DNA from: Nannobrachium achirus
Lineage: Eukaryota; Chordata; Actinopteri; Myctophiformes; Myctophidae
Direction: 5' to 3'
Assembly: GCA_963921795.1 (NCBI GenBank)
Contig: OY997641.1
Location: forward strand, 57,998,950 to 58,062,949
DNA length: 64,000 bases
A program made the translations under genes and the position numbers. The notes under the pieces are model-generated. The model made no database searches and was not told where the DNA came from. It was given only the letters and a program-made list of their open reading frames with translations. This document shows positions 32,349-46,601 of this stretch, piece by piece (the stretch's first letter is position 1; the number at the start of each line of letters is the position of its first letter).

Positions 32349-34063
32349 TTTCTCAGGCCTGCACAATGTGGAAAGATCAGACAAAGATGAGGTTTCTTCC
32401 TTTATGTAACGATGCCAGCTTTTTAGAATATTAATTTGCCTCGGACGCTTCATAGGCATATTAGATAAAGGTCCTTAGATTAAGTATAGAATGTTTCATG
32501 CAAATTGCTCAAAAATCCCAGATAAATACGGGTTTAAGCGTTCTACAAACTGCTTAAAATCATATAGCGCCCCCCTTTGGCTAATTGGGGTAAGATTGGT
32601 TTCAGTGATATTTGGACTAACCCTCTACAGTAGTTCATCATGAAAATGATACTTTGCATGTATGTTTTAGAGGCAGAAGAATAATTTGCATAAAACTTGC
32701 AATATTGATTGAATTATTAAAAAAAGCATGTTTCAATTTTGAAAATATCCGATCTGACAGATCTTTAGATATTGGTCCAAAGTTAATGTAAAAAAAGTTC
32801 CATGCTCGTTATGCGAAAATTCCGGAATAAAAGCGGGTTTAAACGTTTTACAAACTGCTCAAAATGGCGGAAAATCAAAGGGCGGAGCTTACTTAACAAA
32901 GACACAGATGTCTTCTGCTTGAGTCAAGGCACGCGTGTAAGCAAGTTGCATGTCTTCAAACGAAACGAGGCATGACTTATGCCCCTTTAAAGTTTGAGTT
33001 TTCAAACGCTTTGTATAGCGCCCCCCTTTGGCCAATTGGAGTAAGATTGCTTTCAGTGATATTTGGACTAACCATCTACATATTTGCCAAATGCCATGAA
33101 TGTGTCACTTTGCATGTATGATTTAGAGGCAGAAGAATAATTTGCATGAAACTGCATTATACAGTGAATTATTAAAAAATAATGTTTCGCTTTAAAGAAA
33201 ATCCGGCCGCTGTGCGATGACCGTGTTGGTCCAAAGTTCATGTAAAAAAAGTTTCACGCACGTTATGCGAAAATCCCAGGAGGACATAGATTTTGACTGT
33301 TTTTCATATAATTCAAAATTGTGGGAGAGGTAAAGGTCAGAGGTCAAAAGTCAGAGCATAAAAGTTGTTCGGCATGAGGAGACGCATAAGTGTATACAGG
33401 TTTCATTGCTGTACCTGAAACAGGGCATGAGCTACACCAGTTCAAAGTTTGCACTTTTGAAGGCTTCCTACAGCGCCACCCTTTGGCCGATTGTTGCGAG
33501 CTTCGCGTTTTAGCCGTTTGGCATAGTCCTCTGCCATACTGCCATGAACGTGTCACTTTGCATGTATGATTTAGAGGCAGAAGAATAATTTGCATGAAAC
33601 TGCATTATATAGTGAATTATTAAAAAATAATGTTTCGCTTTAAAGAAAATCCGGCCGCTGTGCGATGACCGTGTTGGTCCAAAGTTCATGTAAAAAAAGT
33701 TTCGCGCACGTTACGCGAAAATCCCAGGAGGAGATAGATTTTGACTGTTTTTCATATAATTCAAAATTGTGGGAGAGGTAAAGGTCAGAGGTCAAAAGTC
33801 AGAGCGTAAAAGTTGTTCGGCATGAGGAGACGCATAAGTGTATACAGGTTTCATTGCTGTACCTGAAACAGGGCATGAGCTACACCAGTTCAAAGTTTGC
33901 ACTTTCGAAGGCTTCCTACAGCGCCACCCTTTGGCCGATTGTTGCGAGCTTCGCGTTTTAGCCGTTTGGCATAGTCCTCTGCCATAATGCCGAGTTTCGT
34001 AAAAAGCGACTGCACGGTCTAGCCGCTAGAGCAAAAGTGGCGGAAGAATAATAATAATAATAA

Positions 34064-34262
34064 TAGTGCTGAAGTCCAATAACAATGAGTGGCCAAGGCT
34101 TTTGCCACTTCGTGGCCTTGGCCACTAATAATAATAGTGATGAAGTCCAATAACAATGAGTGGCCAAGGCATTGCCACTTCGTGGCCTTGGCCACTAATA
34201 ATAGTGATGAAGTCCAATAACAATGAGTGGCCAAGGCATTGCCACTTCGTGGCCTTGGCCAC
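34064..34262. repeat. 68-bp palindromic units, three copies (unit 1)
   Basis: Each unit reads AGTGNTGAAGTCCAATAACA, then ATGAGTGGCCAAGGC, TTGCCACTTCGTGGCCTTGGCCAC and AATAATA. GTGGCCAAGGC and GCCTTGGCCAC form an inverted pair. Copy number per array unit is 3, 0, 0, 4, 0, 1, 0, 1. Confidence 0.93.
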
Positions 34263-37209
34263 TAAATATAGCTGCAAGCAGCGATAAAGTGGCCAAGGTA
34301 GAAAAAGTAGGAAAGCAAAAAAGCATCAAGGGAAAGCAAAGAAGAAATCAAAGAAAAACTGGAAGCAGTGTTCTTCCGAACAGGTCTCCGGCAGGTCAGG
34401 TGTTTTTTGTTGGCCTAGTGGTGACTATAATAGGCCAAAGTCAAAAGGGTACCACGTGTTCTTTGGCCTTTCACGGCAATCGGACGCTGCATGCGGGATT
34501 TGAGGCATTTTGTTCCAAAAATGGGTTTTGCAAAAATTGACCCGCTGGTGGCGCTATAACAGGCCAATGTGAGAAGGGTGGCATCTGTTCCTTGGCCTAG
34601 TGGGAATGTGCATGCAAAATCTCACACAAATAGCAGGCTGCGTTTGAGACATTTTGTTCAAAAAGGAGCAATCCTGCAAACCTTGGAATTCAATGTTAGC
34701 CAATTAGATAGAATATGATATTGGACAAATCCGTCATGATTACATCACTGTAGAGATACTGTGTGCCCATTTGTGTGATTATCGGATAAAATCTGAAGGA
34801 GTAATATCGAAGAATGCGTTTTTGGCCTTCTGGTGGCGCTATAAATGACAGAGACTCTGCCGATTTTACACTAATCGGCATAGTTATTGGTGAAAGCACA
34901 AATTGACCTCTACACAACATGTATGCAAAAGACTATATGCAACAGACATAAAATAGTTCCAAAGAACTCCTCAAGGTTTTCAAATAATTCAAGTAGTAAA
35001 CGTCTTCAAATAAAGTTTTTAAACATTAAGTATTGTGAAGTCTGAACCCAAACCACCACACGGAAACAGTTCTCAAGGTGAAAACGCAATAAGCGTTGTT
35101 TTATTCAATGGGGCGTTCCCCTAAAACATGAAATAAAGTTCTTCCCAAAACCGGGGCTTTTAACACGTCTTCAAATAAAGTTTTTAAACATTAAGTATTG
35201 TGAAGTCTGAACCCAAACCAGCACACGGAAACAGTTCTCAAGGTGAAAACGCAATAAGCGTTGTTTTATTCAATGGGGCGTTCCCCTAAAACATGAAATA
35301 AAGTTCTTCCCAAAACCGGGGCTTTTAACTCAAAATATGCTTCTTTCCAGAACTTAACAAACAGGGGTTACATTCGAAACATATGTTTCACAGTATGCCG
35401 TTGCTTCCATTAACACATGCCATTTCTCTTCCAAGACTCAGATGCTGCTCCTAATTTGCCTACAATGGGAACAGATAGAACCACCATTAGCAATGTGGCA
35501 AAATACAGAGCAAATGTGCGACAGAGGAGAACATAGTGGAGTTTTGCTTACTGCTCGATGGAAGAGTCCCTTCGAGAGCCAGCTACACAGTGAAGCAGAG
35601 CTCGGTGGTTAAGAGCAAAAACATTTGGATTGCCTGACTCGGAGAAGCTGTGTTGCGCCCAGGTGCTGACAAATCAAACTGATTGCAACAAGCAGCCATC
35701 TTAGCTGCTGCATTCTGGGAAATGTAGTTTTTTCTGAAAACCAAGCAAAGCCATCAGTTAGATTCAGTTCACATGCAAAAAACAGGGCCTGGATAAAAAA
35801 AATAAGAAAAATCAACTAATCAGCCGATCTACAAGGTTAAAACAAAATAAAGTCAACAGATCTGCTGATTTGGAGGTTGTGATTTGCCATCCAATTTGCG
35901 TGATTTTAGGTCAAAATCTGTAGGAGCAGTGTTGTAAAATGTGTTTTGCAAAAATCTGTCTGATGGTGGCGCTAGAGAGGGGCATGTGTGAAATCAGGGA
36001 CGGAGGTTGTGATTTGACAATCAATTTGTGTGATTTTAGGCCAAAATCTGTAGGAGCAGTGTTCGCAAATGTTTTGCAAGAATCGGCCTCATGGTGGCGC
36101 TGGAGGGCCATGTGAGAAATCAGGCAGCCAAGGAGTGTGTGCAAAGTTTGGCATGGATAGGGGCAATGGTAACGGAGATATGAATAGGGCAAAAGTATGA
36201 TGTCACACGGACAGAGTGACAGCCGGTGGAGGTTTCGATAGTAACTGCGACCTAACAGTCGCAATAATACTCACATCTCTTTAGTTAAATGCTTACATTG
36301 AAGAAAGAGATGAGGCCACACCCCAAACAATAGTGGACACAGGCAATAATCCACAACTGCACACTCCTGACAATATAAAACACATTCTCACTGTAAACGA
36401 TAGAACCAAAATAACACAGTAAAACGGTAAAAGAGACCATACAAAATACAAGCAAACAGTCTTACCGGTTAACAGAGCAGCACACACTCAACTCAGCAGT
36501 GTTTTGTTCAAACTGTTCAGATGGATTCAATCGGCCGACGCCCAACAAGCAACCATCTTAGCTGCTGCATTCTGGGAAATGTAGTTTTTCTGAAAACCAA
36601 ACAATTAAGATTCAGTTCACAGGCAAAAAAACTAAAAAAATCAACTAATCAGCCGATCTACAAGCTTAAAACTAAATAAAGTCGACAAATCTGCTTATCT
36701 ACAAGCAATAATTACATTACCGAACTGAATCTTTTTACATTCCAATCCCAAAACCAGAAACAAACATTTCCGAGCCACATGTTCACTTACCAATTATCTT
36801 AGTCACGCAGCCTCAGTGTCAATATCAGAGTTGGTCAGGTGGATCTAAAAGCAATATAGTGTGGGTTAAATATAAATGGAGTAATGCTGTTAGAAATTGG
36901 AATAGTCTTGAAATGAAATGTGTACAAACCTGCAGCAGCTCCAATGAGGTTACTGAACAAACTGAAAAAAGACTGGCTTTATACAGGGTGTGGTGATTAC
37001 GAATGCTCTGCAGCTGTGACTCAGGGACCGTGGTCAAAACATTGCATGCGAAAAATAAGAATATATTCCATTTGAAAAATAAAATAAAATGACTGTAATT
37101 CCCGCTGAACCGTGGGTTACAAGTGCACAAGTGCACAGTGCACTAACCTACATTATTGCAAAGTGTGATTTAAATGTGACTTTGAATGTATGTTTTAGAG
37201 GCAGAAGAA

Positions 37210-37222
37210 TAACGCACGCACG

Positions 37223-37301
<79 letters not shown>
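37210..37301. repeat. (ACGC)n(AC)n microsatellite, unit 1
   Basis: Short ACGC start (about four tetramers) and about 75 bp of AC. It is the shortest ACGC part among units 1, 2, 4 and 5. Confidence 0.95.
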
Positions 37302-37303
<2 letters not shown>

Positions 37304-37735
37304 GTGCCTAACCATTCTGCATTAGAGGTGGGATTTATGGCTATTTGAAGTGAGACAGTACCATCGATCATAAAATGTGTGTGTAAATTAAGCTACCTTG
37401 ACTTTTGTTATTCATAAAACACCTAAAAAAAACAAGCAGGCAACAATGAACTCGCTCCTCCACTTGTTCTCTCTCTCTCACTCACTCACTGTACTCAGTC
37501 AGTACTCAGTGGAGTAGCAAGGAGATGTTGAATTGGGGGGAGGGGGTCTCCCCCCCAAATGAACGGCTCTCTACTGCGCGAACCGGATCCCAACGTTCAC
37601 TTCAAAGAGCCGTTCAAAAGATTTGATTCGTTCGCGAACGTCCCAGCTCTATTCTGCATCTAGCCTAAGGACCAGATCATGGGAAAACCCTACTCACGTC
37701 AGGGTGGGGGGTCCCCAGTTCAAATATGATTCTTT

Positions 37736-40700
37736 TTGGTTTCAGTGATATTTGGACTTACCCTCTACGGTAGTTCATCATGAAAATGTTACTTTGCATG
37801 TATGTTTTAGAGGCAGAAGAATAATTTGCATACAACTTGCAATGTTGATTGAACTATTAAAAAAGCATGTTTCAATGTTTAAAAAATCCGATCTGACAGA
37901 TCTTTAGATATTGGTCCAAAGTTCATGTAAAAAAAAGTTCCGTGCACATGACGCGAAAGTTCCGGAATAAAAGCGGGTTTAAGTGTTTTACGAACTGCTC
38001 CAAAAGGCGGAAAATCGAAGGGCGGAGCTTACTTAACAAAGACACAGATGTCTTCAGCTTGAGTCAAGGCACGCGTGTAAGCAAGTTGCATGTCTTCAAA
38101 CGAAACGAGGCATGACTTATGCCCCTTTAAAGTTTGAGTTTTCAAACGCTTCGTATAGCGCCCCCCTTTGGCCAATTGGAGTAAGATTGCTTTCAGTGAT
38201 ATTTGGACTAATCCTCTACATATTTGCCAAATGCCATGAATGTGTCACTTTGCATGTATGATTTAGAGGCAGAAGAATAATTTGCATATAACTGCAACAT
38301 TGAGTGAATTATTAAAAAATAATGTTTCGCTTTAAAGAAAATCCGCCCAAGTTTTCAGACCGTATTGGTCCAAAGTTCATGTAAAAAAAGTTTCGCGCAC
38401 ATTACGCGAAAATCCCAGGAGGAGATACATTTTTACTGTTTTTCATATAATTCAAAATTGTGGGAGAAGTAAAGGTCAGAGGTCAAAAGTCAGAGCGTAA
38501 AAGTTGTTCGGCATGAGGAGACGCATAAGTGTATACAGGTTCCATTGCTGTACCTGAAACAGGGCATGAGCTACACCAGTTCAAAGTTTGCACTTTCGAA
38601 GGCTTCCTACAGCGCCACCCTTTGGCCGATTGTTGCGAGCTTCGCGTTTTAGCCGTTTGGCATGGTCCTCTGCCATACTGCCATGAACGTGTCACTTTGC
38701 AGTATGATTTAGAGGCAGAAGAATAATTTGCATGAAACTGCATTATACGGTTAATTATTAAAAAATAATGTTTCGCTTTAAAGAAAATCCGGCTAACTTT
38801 TCAGACCTTATTGGTCCAAAGTTCATGTAAAAAAAGTTTCGCGCACGTTACGCGAAAATCCCAGGAGGAGATACATTTTTACTGTTTTTCATAGAATTCA
38901 AAATTGTGGGAGAGGTAAAGGTCAGAGGTCAAAAGTCAGAGCGTAAAAGTTGTTCGGCATGAGGAGACGCATAAGTGTATACAGGTTTCATTGCTGTACC
39001 TGAAACAGGGCATGAGCTACACCAGTTCAAAGTTTGCACTTTCAAAGGCTTCCTACAGCGCCACCCTTTGGCCGATTGTTGCGAGCTTCGCGTTTTAGCC
39101 GTTTGGCATAGTCCTCTGCCATACTGCAGAGTTTCGTAAAAAGCGACTGCACGGTCTAGCCGCTAGAGCAAAAGTGGCGGAAGAATAATAATAATAAATA
39201 TAGCTGCAAGCAGCGATAAAGTGGCCAAGGCATAAATAGCAGGAAAGCAAAAAGGCATCAAGGGAAAGCAAAGAAGAAATCAAAGAAAAACTGGAAGCAG
39301 TGTTCTTCCAAACAGGTCTCCGGCAGGTCAGGTGTTTTTTTTTTGGCCTAGTGGTGACTATAATAGGCCAAAGTCAAAAGGGTACCACGTGTTCTTTGGC
39401 CTTTCACGGCAATCGGACGCTGCATGTGGGATTTGAGGCATTTTGTTCCAAAAATGGGTTTTGCAAAAATTGACCCGCTGGTGGCGCTATAACAGGCCAA
39501 TGTGAGAAGGGTGGCATCTGTTCCTTGGCCTAGTGGGAATGTGCGTGCAAAATCTCACACAAATAGCAGGCTGCGTTTGAGACATTTTGTTCAAAAAGGA
39601 GCAATCCTGCAAACCTTGGAATTCAATGTTAGCCAATTAGATAGAATATGATATTGGACAAATCCGTCATGATTACATCACTGTAGAGATACTGTGTGCC
39701 CATTTGTGTGATTATCGGATAAAATCTGAAGGAGTAATATCGAAGAATGCGTTTTCGGCCTTCTGGTGGCGCTATAAATTACAGAGACTCTGCCGATTTT
39801 ACACTAATCGGCATAGTTATTGGTGAAAGCACAAATTGACCTCTACACAACATGTATGCAAAAGACTATATGCAACAGACATAAAATAGTTCCAAAGAAC
39901 TCCTCAAGGTTTTAACTCAATATCTTTATTTTCCAACTTTTTCATTAGTTGTCTTTGTTGAAGAGTTGGTCATCAGGTTGTAAACCTTCAAAACAGAGGG
40001 TTAACAACCTAGCCATTTTCAGGCATGTCTTTTAAATCACAATGTTTTCAAATAATTCAAGTAGTAAACGTCTTCAAATAAAGTTTTTAAACATTAAGTA
40101 TTGTGAAGTCTGAACCCAAACCAGCACACGGAAACAGTTCTCAAGGTGAAAACGCAATAAGCGTTGTTTTATTCAATGGGGCGTTCCCCTAAAACATGAA
40201 ATAAAGTTCTTCCCAAAACCGGGGCTTTTAACACGTCTTCAAATAAAGTTTTTAAACATTAAGTATTGTTAAGTCTGAACCCAAACCAGCACACGGAAAC
40301 AGTTCTCAAGGTGAAAACGCAATAAGCGTTGTTTTATTCAATGGGGCGTTCCCCTAAAACATGAAATAAAGTTCTTCCCAAAACCGGGGCTTTTAACTCA
40401 AAATATGCTTCTTTCCAGAACTTAACAAACAGGGGTTACATTCGAAACATATGTTTCACAGTATGCTGTTGCTTCCATTAACACATGTCATTTCTCTTCC
40501 AAGACTCAGATGCAGCTCCTAATTTGCCTACAATGGGAACAGATAGAACCACCATTAGCAATGTGGCAAAATACAGAGCAAATGTGCGACAGAGGAGAAC
40601 ATAGTGGAGTTTTGCTTACTGCTCGATGGAAGAGTCCCTTCGAGAGCCAGCTACACAGTGAAGCAGAGCTCGGTGGTTAAGAGCAAAAACATTTGGATTG

Positions 40701-42289
40701 CCTGACTCGGAGAAGCTGTGTTGCGGCCAGGTGCTGACAAATCAAACTGATTGCAACAAGCAGCCATCTTAGCTGCTGCATTCTGGGAAATGTAGTTTTT
40801 CTGAAAACCAAGCAAAGCCATCAGTTAGATTCAGTTCACATGCAAAAATAGGGCCTGGATAAAAAAAAAAAAAAATCAACTAATCAGCCGATCTACAAGG
40901 TTAAAACAAAATAAAGTCAACAGATCTGCTGATTTGGAGGTTGTGATTTGCCATCCAATTTGCGTGATTTTAGGCCAAAATCTGTAGGAGCAGTGTTGTA
41001 AAATGTGTTTTGCAAAAATCTGTCTGATGGTGGCGCTAGAGAGGGGCATGTGTGAAATCAGGGACGGAGGTTGTGATTTGACAATCAATTTGCGTGATTT
41101 TAGGCCAAAATCTGTAGGAGCAGTGTTCGCAAATGTTTTGCAAGAATCGGCCTCATGGTGGCGCTGGAGGGCCATGTGAGAAATCAGGCAGCCAAGGAGT
41201 GTGTGCAAAGTTTGGCATGGATAGGGGCAATGGTAACGGAGATATGAATAGGGCAAAAGTATGATGTCACACGGACAGAGTGACAGCCGGTGGAGGTTTC
41301 GATAGTAACTGCGACCTAACAGTCGCAATAATACTTACATCTCTTTAGTTAAATGCTTACATTGAAGAAAGAGATGAGGCCACACCCCAAACAATAGTGG
41401 ACACAGGCAATAATCCACAACTGCACACTCCTGACAATATAAAACACATTCTCACTGTAAACGATAGAACCAAAATAACACAGTAAAACGGTAAAAGAGA
41501 CCATACAAAATACAAGCAAACAGTCTTACCGGTTAACAGAGCAGCACACACTCAACTCAGCAGTGTTTTGTTCAAACTGTTCAGATGGATTCAATCGGCC
41601 GACGCCCAACAAGCAACCATCTTAGCTGCTGCATTCTGGGAAATGTAGTTTTTCTGAAAACCAAACAATTAAGATTCAGTTCACAGGCAAAAAAACTAAA
41701 AAAATCAACTAATCAGCCGATCTACAAGCTTAAAACGAAATAAAGTCGACAAATCTGCTTATCTACAAGCAATAATTACATTACCGAAATGAATCTTTTT
41801 ACATTCCAATCCCAAAACCAGAAACAAACATTTCCGAGCCACATGTTCACTTACCAATTATCTTAGTCACGCAGCCTCAGTGTCAATATCAGAGTTGGTC
41901 AGGTGGATCTAAAAGCAATATAGTGTGGGTTAAATATAAATGGAGCAATGCTGTTAGAAATTGGAATAGTCTTGAAATGAAATGTGTACAAACCTGCAGC
42001 AGCTCCAATGAGGTTACTGAACAAACTGAAAAAAGACTGGCTTTATACAGGGTGTGGTGATTACGAATGGTCTGCAGCTGTGACTCAGGGACCGTGGTCA
42101 AAACATTGCATGTGAAAAATAAGAATATATTCCATTTGAAAAATAAAATAAAATGACTGTAATTCCCGCTGAACCGTGGGTTACAAGTGCACAAGTGCAC
42201 AGTGCACTAACCTACATTATTGCAAAGTGTGATTTAAATGTGACTTTGAATGTATGTTTTAGAGGCAGAAGAATAACGCACGCACGCAC

Positions 42290-42387
<98 letters not shown>

Positions 42388-42821
42388 GTGCCTAACCATT
42401 CTGCATTAGAGGTGGGATTTATGGCTATTTGAAGTGAGACAGTACCATCGATCATAAAATGTGTGTGTAAATTAAGCTACCTTGACTGTTGTTATTCATA
42501 AAACACCTAAAAAAAACAAGCAGGCAACAATGAACTCGCTCCTCCACTTGTTCTCTCTCTCTCACTCACTCACTGTACTCAGTCAGTACTCAGTGGAGTA
42601 GCAAGGAGATGTTGAATTGGGGGGAGGGGGTCTCCCCCCCAAATGAACGGCTCTCTACTGCGCGAACCGGATCCCAACGTTCACTTCAAAGAGCCGTTCA
42701 AAAGGTTTGATTCGTTCGCGAACGTCCCAGCTCTATTCTGCATCTAGCCTAAGGACCAGATCATGGGAAAACCCTACTCACGTCAGGGTGGGGGGTCCCC
42801 AGTTCAAATATGATTCTTTTT
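37736..42821 (+). repeat. complex tandem repeat, unit 2 (5.1 kb)
   Basis: Same module order as unit 1. Matching landmarks around the unit 1/unit 2 middle are offset by exactly 5064 bp (36293/41357, 37089/42153). It has two 446-bp sub-units (38235-39118), no 68-bp palindromic units, the TATAGCTGCAAGCAG module at 39196, the 165-bp pair at 40069 and 40234, and an (ACGC)n(CA)n tract at 42276-42385. Confidence 0.92.
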
Positions 42822-45800
42822 GGTTTCAGTGATATTTGGACTTACCCTCTACGGTAGTTCATCATGAAAATGTTACTTTGCATGTATGTTTTAGAGGCAG
42901 AAGAATAATTTGCATATAACTTGCAATGTTGATTGAACTATTAAAAAAGCATGTTTCAATGTTTAAAAAATCCGATCTGACAGATCTTTAGATATTGGTC
43001 CAAAGTTCATGTAAAAAAAGTTCCGTGCACATGACGCGAAAGTTCCGGAATAAAAGCGGGTTTAAGTGTTTTACGAACTGCTCCAAAAGGCGGAAAATCG
43101 AAGGGCGGAGCTTACTTAACAAAGACACAGATGTCTTCAGCTTGAGTCAAGGCACGCGTGTAAGCAAGTTGCATGTCTTCAAACCAAACGAGGCATGACT
43201 TATGCCCCTTTAAAGTTTGAGTTTTCAAACGCTTCGTATAGCGCCCCCCTTTGGCCAATTGGAGTAAGATTGCTTTCAGTGATATTTGGACTAATCCTCT
43301 ACATATTTGCCAAATGCCATGAACGTGTCACTTTGCATGTATGATTTAGAGGCAGAAGAATAATTTGCATATAACTGCAACATTGAGTGAATTATTAAAA
43401 AATAATGTTTCGCTTTAAAGAAAATCCGCCTGAGTTTTCAGACCGTATTGGTCCAAAGTTCATGTAAAAAAAGTTTCGCGCACATTACGCGAAAATCCCA
43501 GGAGGAGATACATTTTTACTGTTTTTCATATAATTCAAAATTGTGGGAGAAGTAAAGGTCAGAGGTCAAAAGTCAGAGCGTAAAAGTTGTTCGGCATGAG
43601 GAGACGCATAAGTGTATACAGGTTCCATTGCTGTACCTGAAACAGGGCATGAGCTACACCAGTTCAAAGTTTGCACTTTCGAAGGCTTCCTACAGCGCCA
43701 CCCTTTGGCCGATTGTTGCGAGCTTCGCGTTTTAGCCGTTTGGCATGGTCCTCTGCCATACTGCCATGAACGTGTCACTTTGCAGTATGATTTAGAGGCA
43801 GAAGAATAATTTGCATGAAACTGCATTATACGGTTAATTATTAAAAAATAATGTTTCGCTTTAAAGAAAATCCGGCTAACTTTTCAGACCGTATTGGTCC
43901 AAAGTTCATGTAAAAAAAGTTTCGCGCACGTTACGCGAAAATCCCAGGAGGAGATACATTTTTACTGTTTTTCATAGAATTCAAAATTGTGGGAGAGGTA
44001 AAGGTCAGAGGTCAAAAGTCAGAGCGTAAAAGTTGTTCGGCATGAGGAGACGCATAAGTGTATACAGGTTTCATTGCTGTACCTGAAACAGGGCATGAGC
44101 TACACCAGTTCAAAGTTTGCACTTTCGAAGGCTTCCTACAGCGCCACCCTTTGGCCGATTGTTGCGAGCTTCGCGTTTTAGCCGTTTGGCATAGTCCTCT
44201 GCCATACTGCCGAGTTTCGTAAAAAGCGACTGCACGGTCTAGCCGCTAGAGCAAAAGTGGCGGAAGAATAATAATAATAAATATAGCTGCAAGCAGCGAT
44301 AAAGTGTCCAAGGCATAAAAAGCAGGAAAGCAATAAGGCATCAAGGGAAAGCAAAGAAGAATATCAAAGAAAAACAGGACCGAACAGGACTCTGGCAGGT
44401 TTTTTTTTTGGCCTAGTGGTGACTCTATAATAGGCCAAAGTGAAAAGGGTGCCACGTGTTCTTGGGCCTTTCACGGCAATCGGACGCTGCATGCAGGATT
44501 TGAAGCATTTTGTTCCAAAAATGTGTTTTGCAAAAATTTACCCGCTGGTGGCGCTATAACAGGCCAATGTGAGAAGGGTGGCCTCTGTTCAGTGTAAATA
44601 CTGAATAAAAGTACAAAGGTATTGGCATCAACTTGACATTTTTTGAAAATAGCAGATCTACAAGCTCACAATGCAATGCATGAGCATTTACTGGAGTAGC
44701 CTAGAAGTAAGACTATACAAGTGAAGTATAAAATACCTCAAAATTATACTAAGGATAGTATTTGAGTAAATGTAATCAGTTACTTTTACACCACTGGCAT
44801 TGTAGACCCAGATGCTTGTGAAACATGATAAAGAAATAGTCATGCAATAGTATGAATTTCAGTTTATTTACACAAAGGATTTGCAATTGCAAAATATTAT
44901 AGCAGCATTATTTTCTGTAAGTGGCTAGCAGAGTCAGACTTAACTAAAGTTAAATTGTTTTTATTGAAAAACGTTGAGGGGAAGGCGGCTGGGGTCAAAA
45001 CTTGGAACTTTAGGGGCTCACATGGGGCTGCTGTCCTGTGGGCAGAGCAGACTATGGATTCCAATTGGGGGGTGTTGGAACCCAGCCAGCCTAGGTGGGG
45101 GAGGGAGAGAGAAATGAGGTGAACTTCAGAATAATTACAGTTGAGCCACAAGGTAGAGAAGAGGTGTTCAATCTGCCCGTTCCACACAGTTCAGAATAAT
45201 GAACCCACTTACACTGCCTTTCTTTGGCTCCAATGAAGCAATCTGGGAGCTGGTACTGATTGTCAGCTGATTGTCAGATGGGCTTCAGGTGTGAGGCTGA
45301 GCTTCCCCTGCATGGTTTGAAACAATGAATAAATGAATGCACTCAAACATCATTACTTTATAAAGAAACTCAAAGTCATTACTTCAAAATCAAAATAGGA
45401 ATGAGTGTCACTGCTTTTTCCTACCCATAGGTCAGACAGGATTGTGTCAGTCTTTCTGCAGGCTCGCCATCTTTCAGATTCAGTTCTAGGGAATAAACCT
45501 GGCCTGGATCAAAGAAAAAGGCCAAATGAATAGAAAAACAACAAATTCAAATAATCTGCTGCACTACAGGCTTGAAACAAAATAATTCCATTAATCTGCC
45601 CAACTAGGCATTGGCATTAAACTCAAAATACATCAATTCAATAATCAACATTGCAGCTAACATACAAGCATTACATTCCAAAAGAAATTGTTTAACATTT
45701 AGATCCCAAAACCAAAAACAACATAACATTACAGAGCACATGGTCACTCACCAAGTCACAATGTTCCTCATTCACACAGCCAGTGTAGCGAGTGGATCAG

Positions 45801-46601
45801 GTAGGTATGGTATCTAAAAGTCAAATTATTGCATGGGTAAGTATAAATAATTAATGAATTAAACTGTCAGAAATTGGAATAGTTGTTGAAATAAATAAAA
45901 AGAACATACCTGCTGCCTGTAACACCTCCAGTGTTGTGGACCACACTGAGCAAGTTACTGCAGAAAGTCTGGCTTTATACTGGGTGTGGTTTGATTGCAA
46001 ATTGCTGGGCAGCTGTGTTTGGGTCTATTCTGCATTAGAGGTGGGATTTATGGCTCTTTGAAGTGAGACAGTACCATCGATCTGGCTCACTAAAAAGAGC
46101 CGTTCAAAAGACTGGCTCGTTTGGCTCCTTGTATATTTATATATTTTTAAGAAGAATTTGTTTAAACATGAATCCACAAGGTGGCACCACATTCCTCTGC
46201 TGACAGTTGAGATCACAATTTAGTATTTACCCTTTTCATAAAATGTGTGTGTAAATTAAGCTACCTTGACTTTTGTTATTCATAAAACACCTAAAAAAAA
46301 CAAGCAGGCAACAATGAACTCGCTCCTCCACTTGTTCTCTCTCTCTCACTCACTCACTGTACTCAGTCAGTACTCAGTGGAGTAGCAAGGAGATGTTGAA
46401 TTGGGGGGAGGGGGTCTCCCCCCAAATGAACGGCTCTCTACTGCGCAAACCGGATCCCATCGTTCACTTCAAAGAGCCGTTCAAAAGATTCGATTCGTTC
46501 GCGAACGTCCCAGCTCTATTCTGCATCTAGCCTAAGGCCCAGATCATGGGAAACCCCTACTCACGTCAGGGTGGGGGGTCCCCAGTTCAAATATGATTCT
46601 T
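42822..46601 (+). repeat. complex tandem repeat, unit 3 (3.8 kb, type B)
   Basis: Head and two 446-bp sub-units as in unit 2, and the TATAGCTGCAAGCAG module at 44278. After about 44600 the type-A middle is replaced by a different 1.4-kb block (44605-46020), which recurs only in unit 7 (59840-61110). It rejoins the common tail at about 46030 and carries about 165 bp (46082-46238) missing from units 1, 2 and 4 but present in unit 5. Confidence 0.9.

Larger units (their letters stand above)
32560..37735 (+). repeat. complex tandem repeat, unit 1 (5.2 kb)
   Basis: Begins ATATAGCGCCCCCCTTTGG then TTTCAGTGATATTTGGACT, and runs through all type-A modules. These are: head (to 33060); two 446-bp sub-units (to 33985); the AAT tract and three 68-bp palindromic units (34040-34262); the TATAGCTGCAAGCAGCGAT module (from 34263); the 165-bp direct duplication (35001 and 35166); a pair of GGTGGCGCT segments (35880-36110); the CA tract (37215-37300); and the tail. 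No gene was recognised; open frames recur in the other units. It lacks about 130 bp present in units 2, 4, 5 and 8 after CTCAAGGTTTT. Confidence 0.9.

Noticed and set aside
34064-34262. CRISPR-like array (regular repeats of palindromic type)
   Set aside because: Repeats are contiguous 68-bp units without unique spacers, in a eukaryotic satellite.
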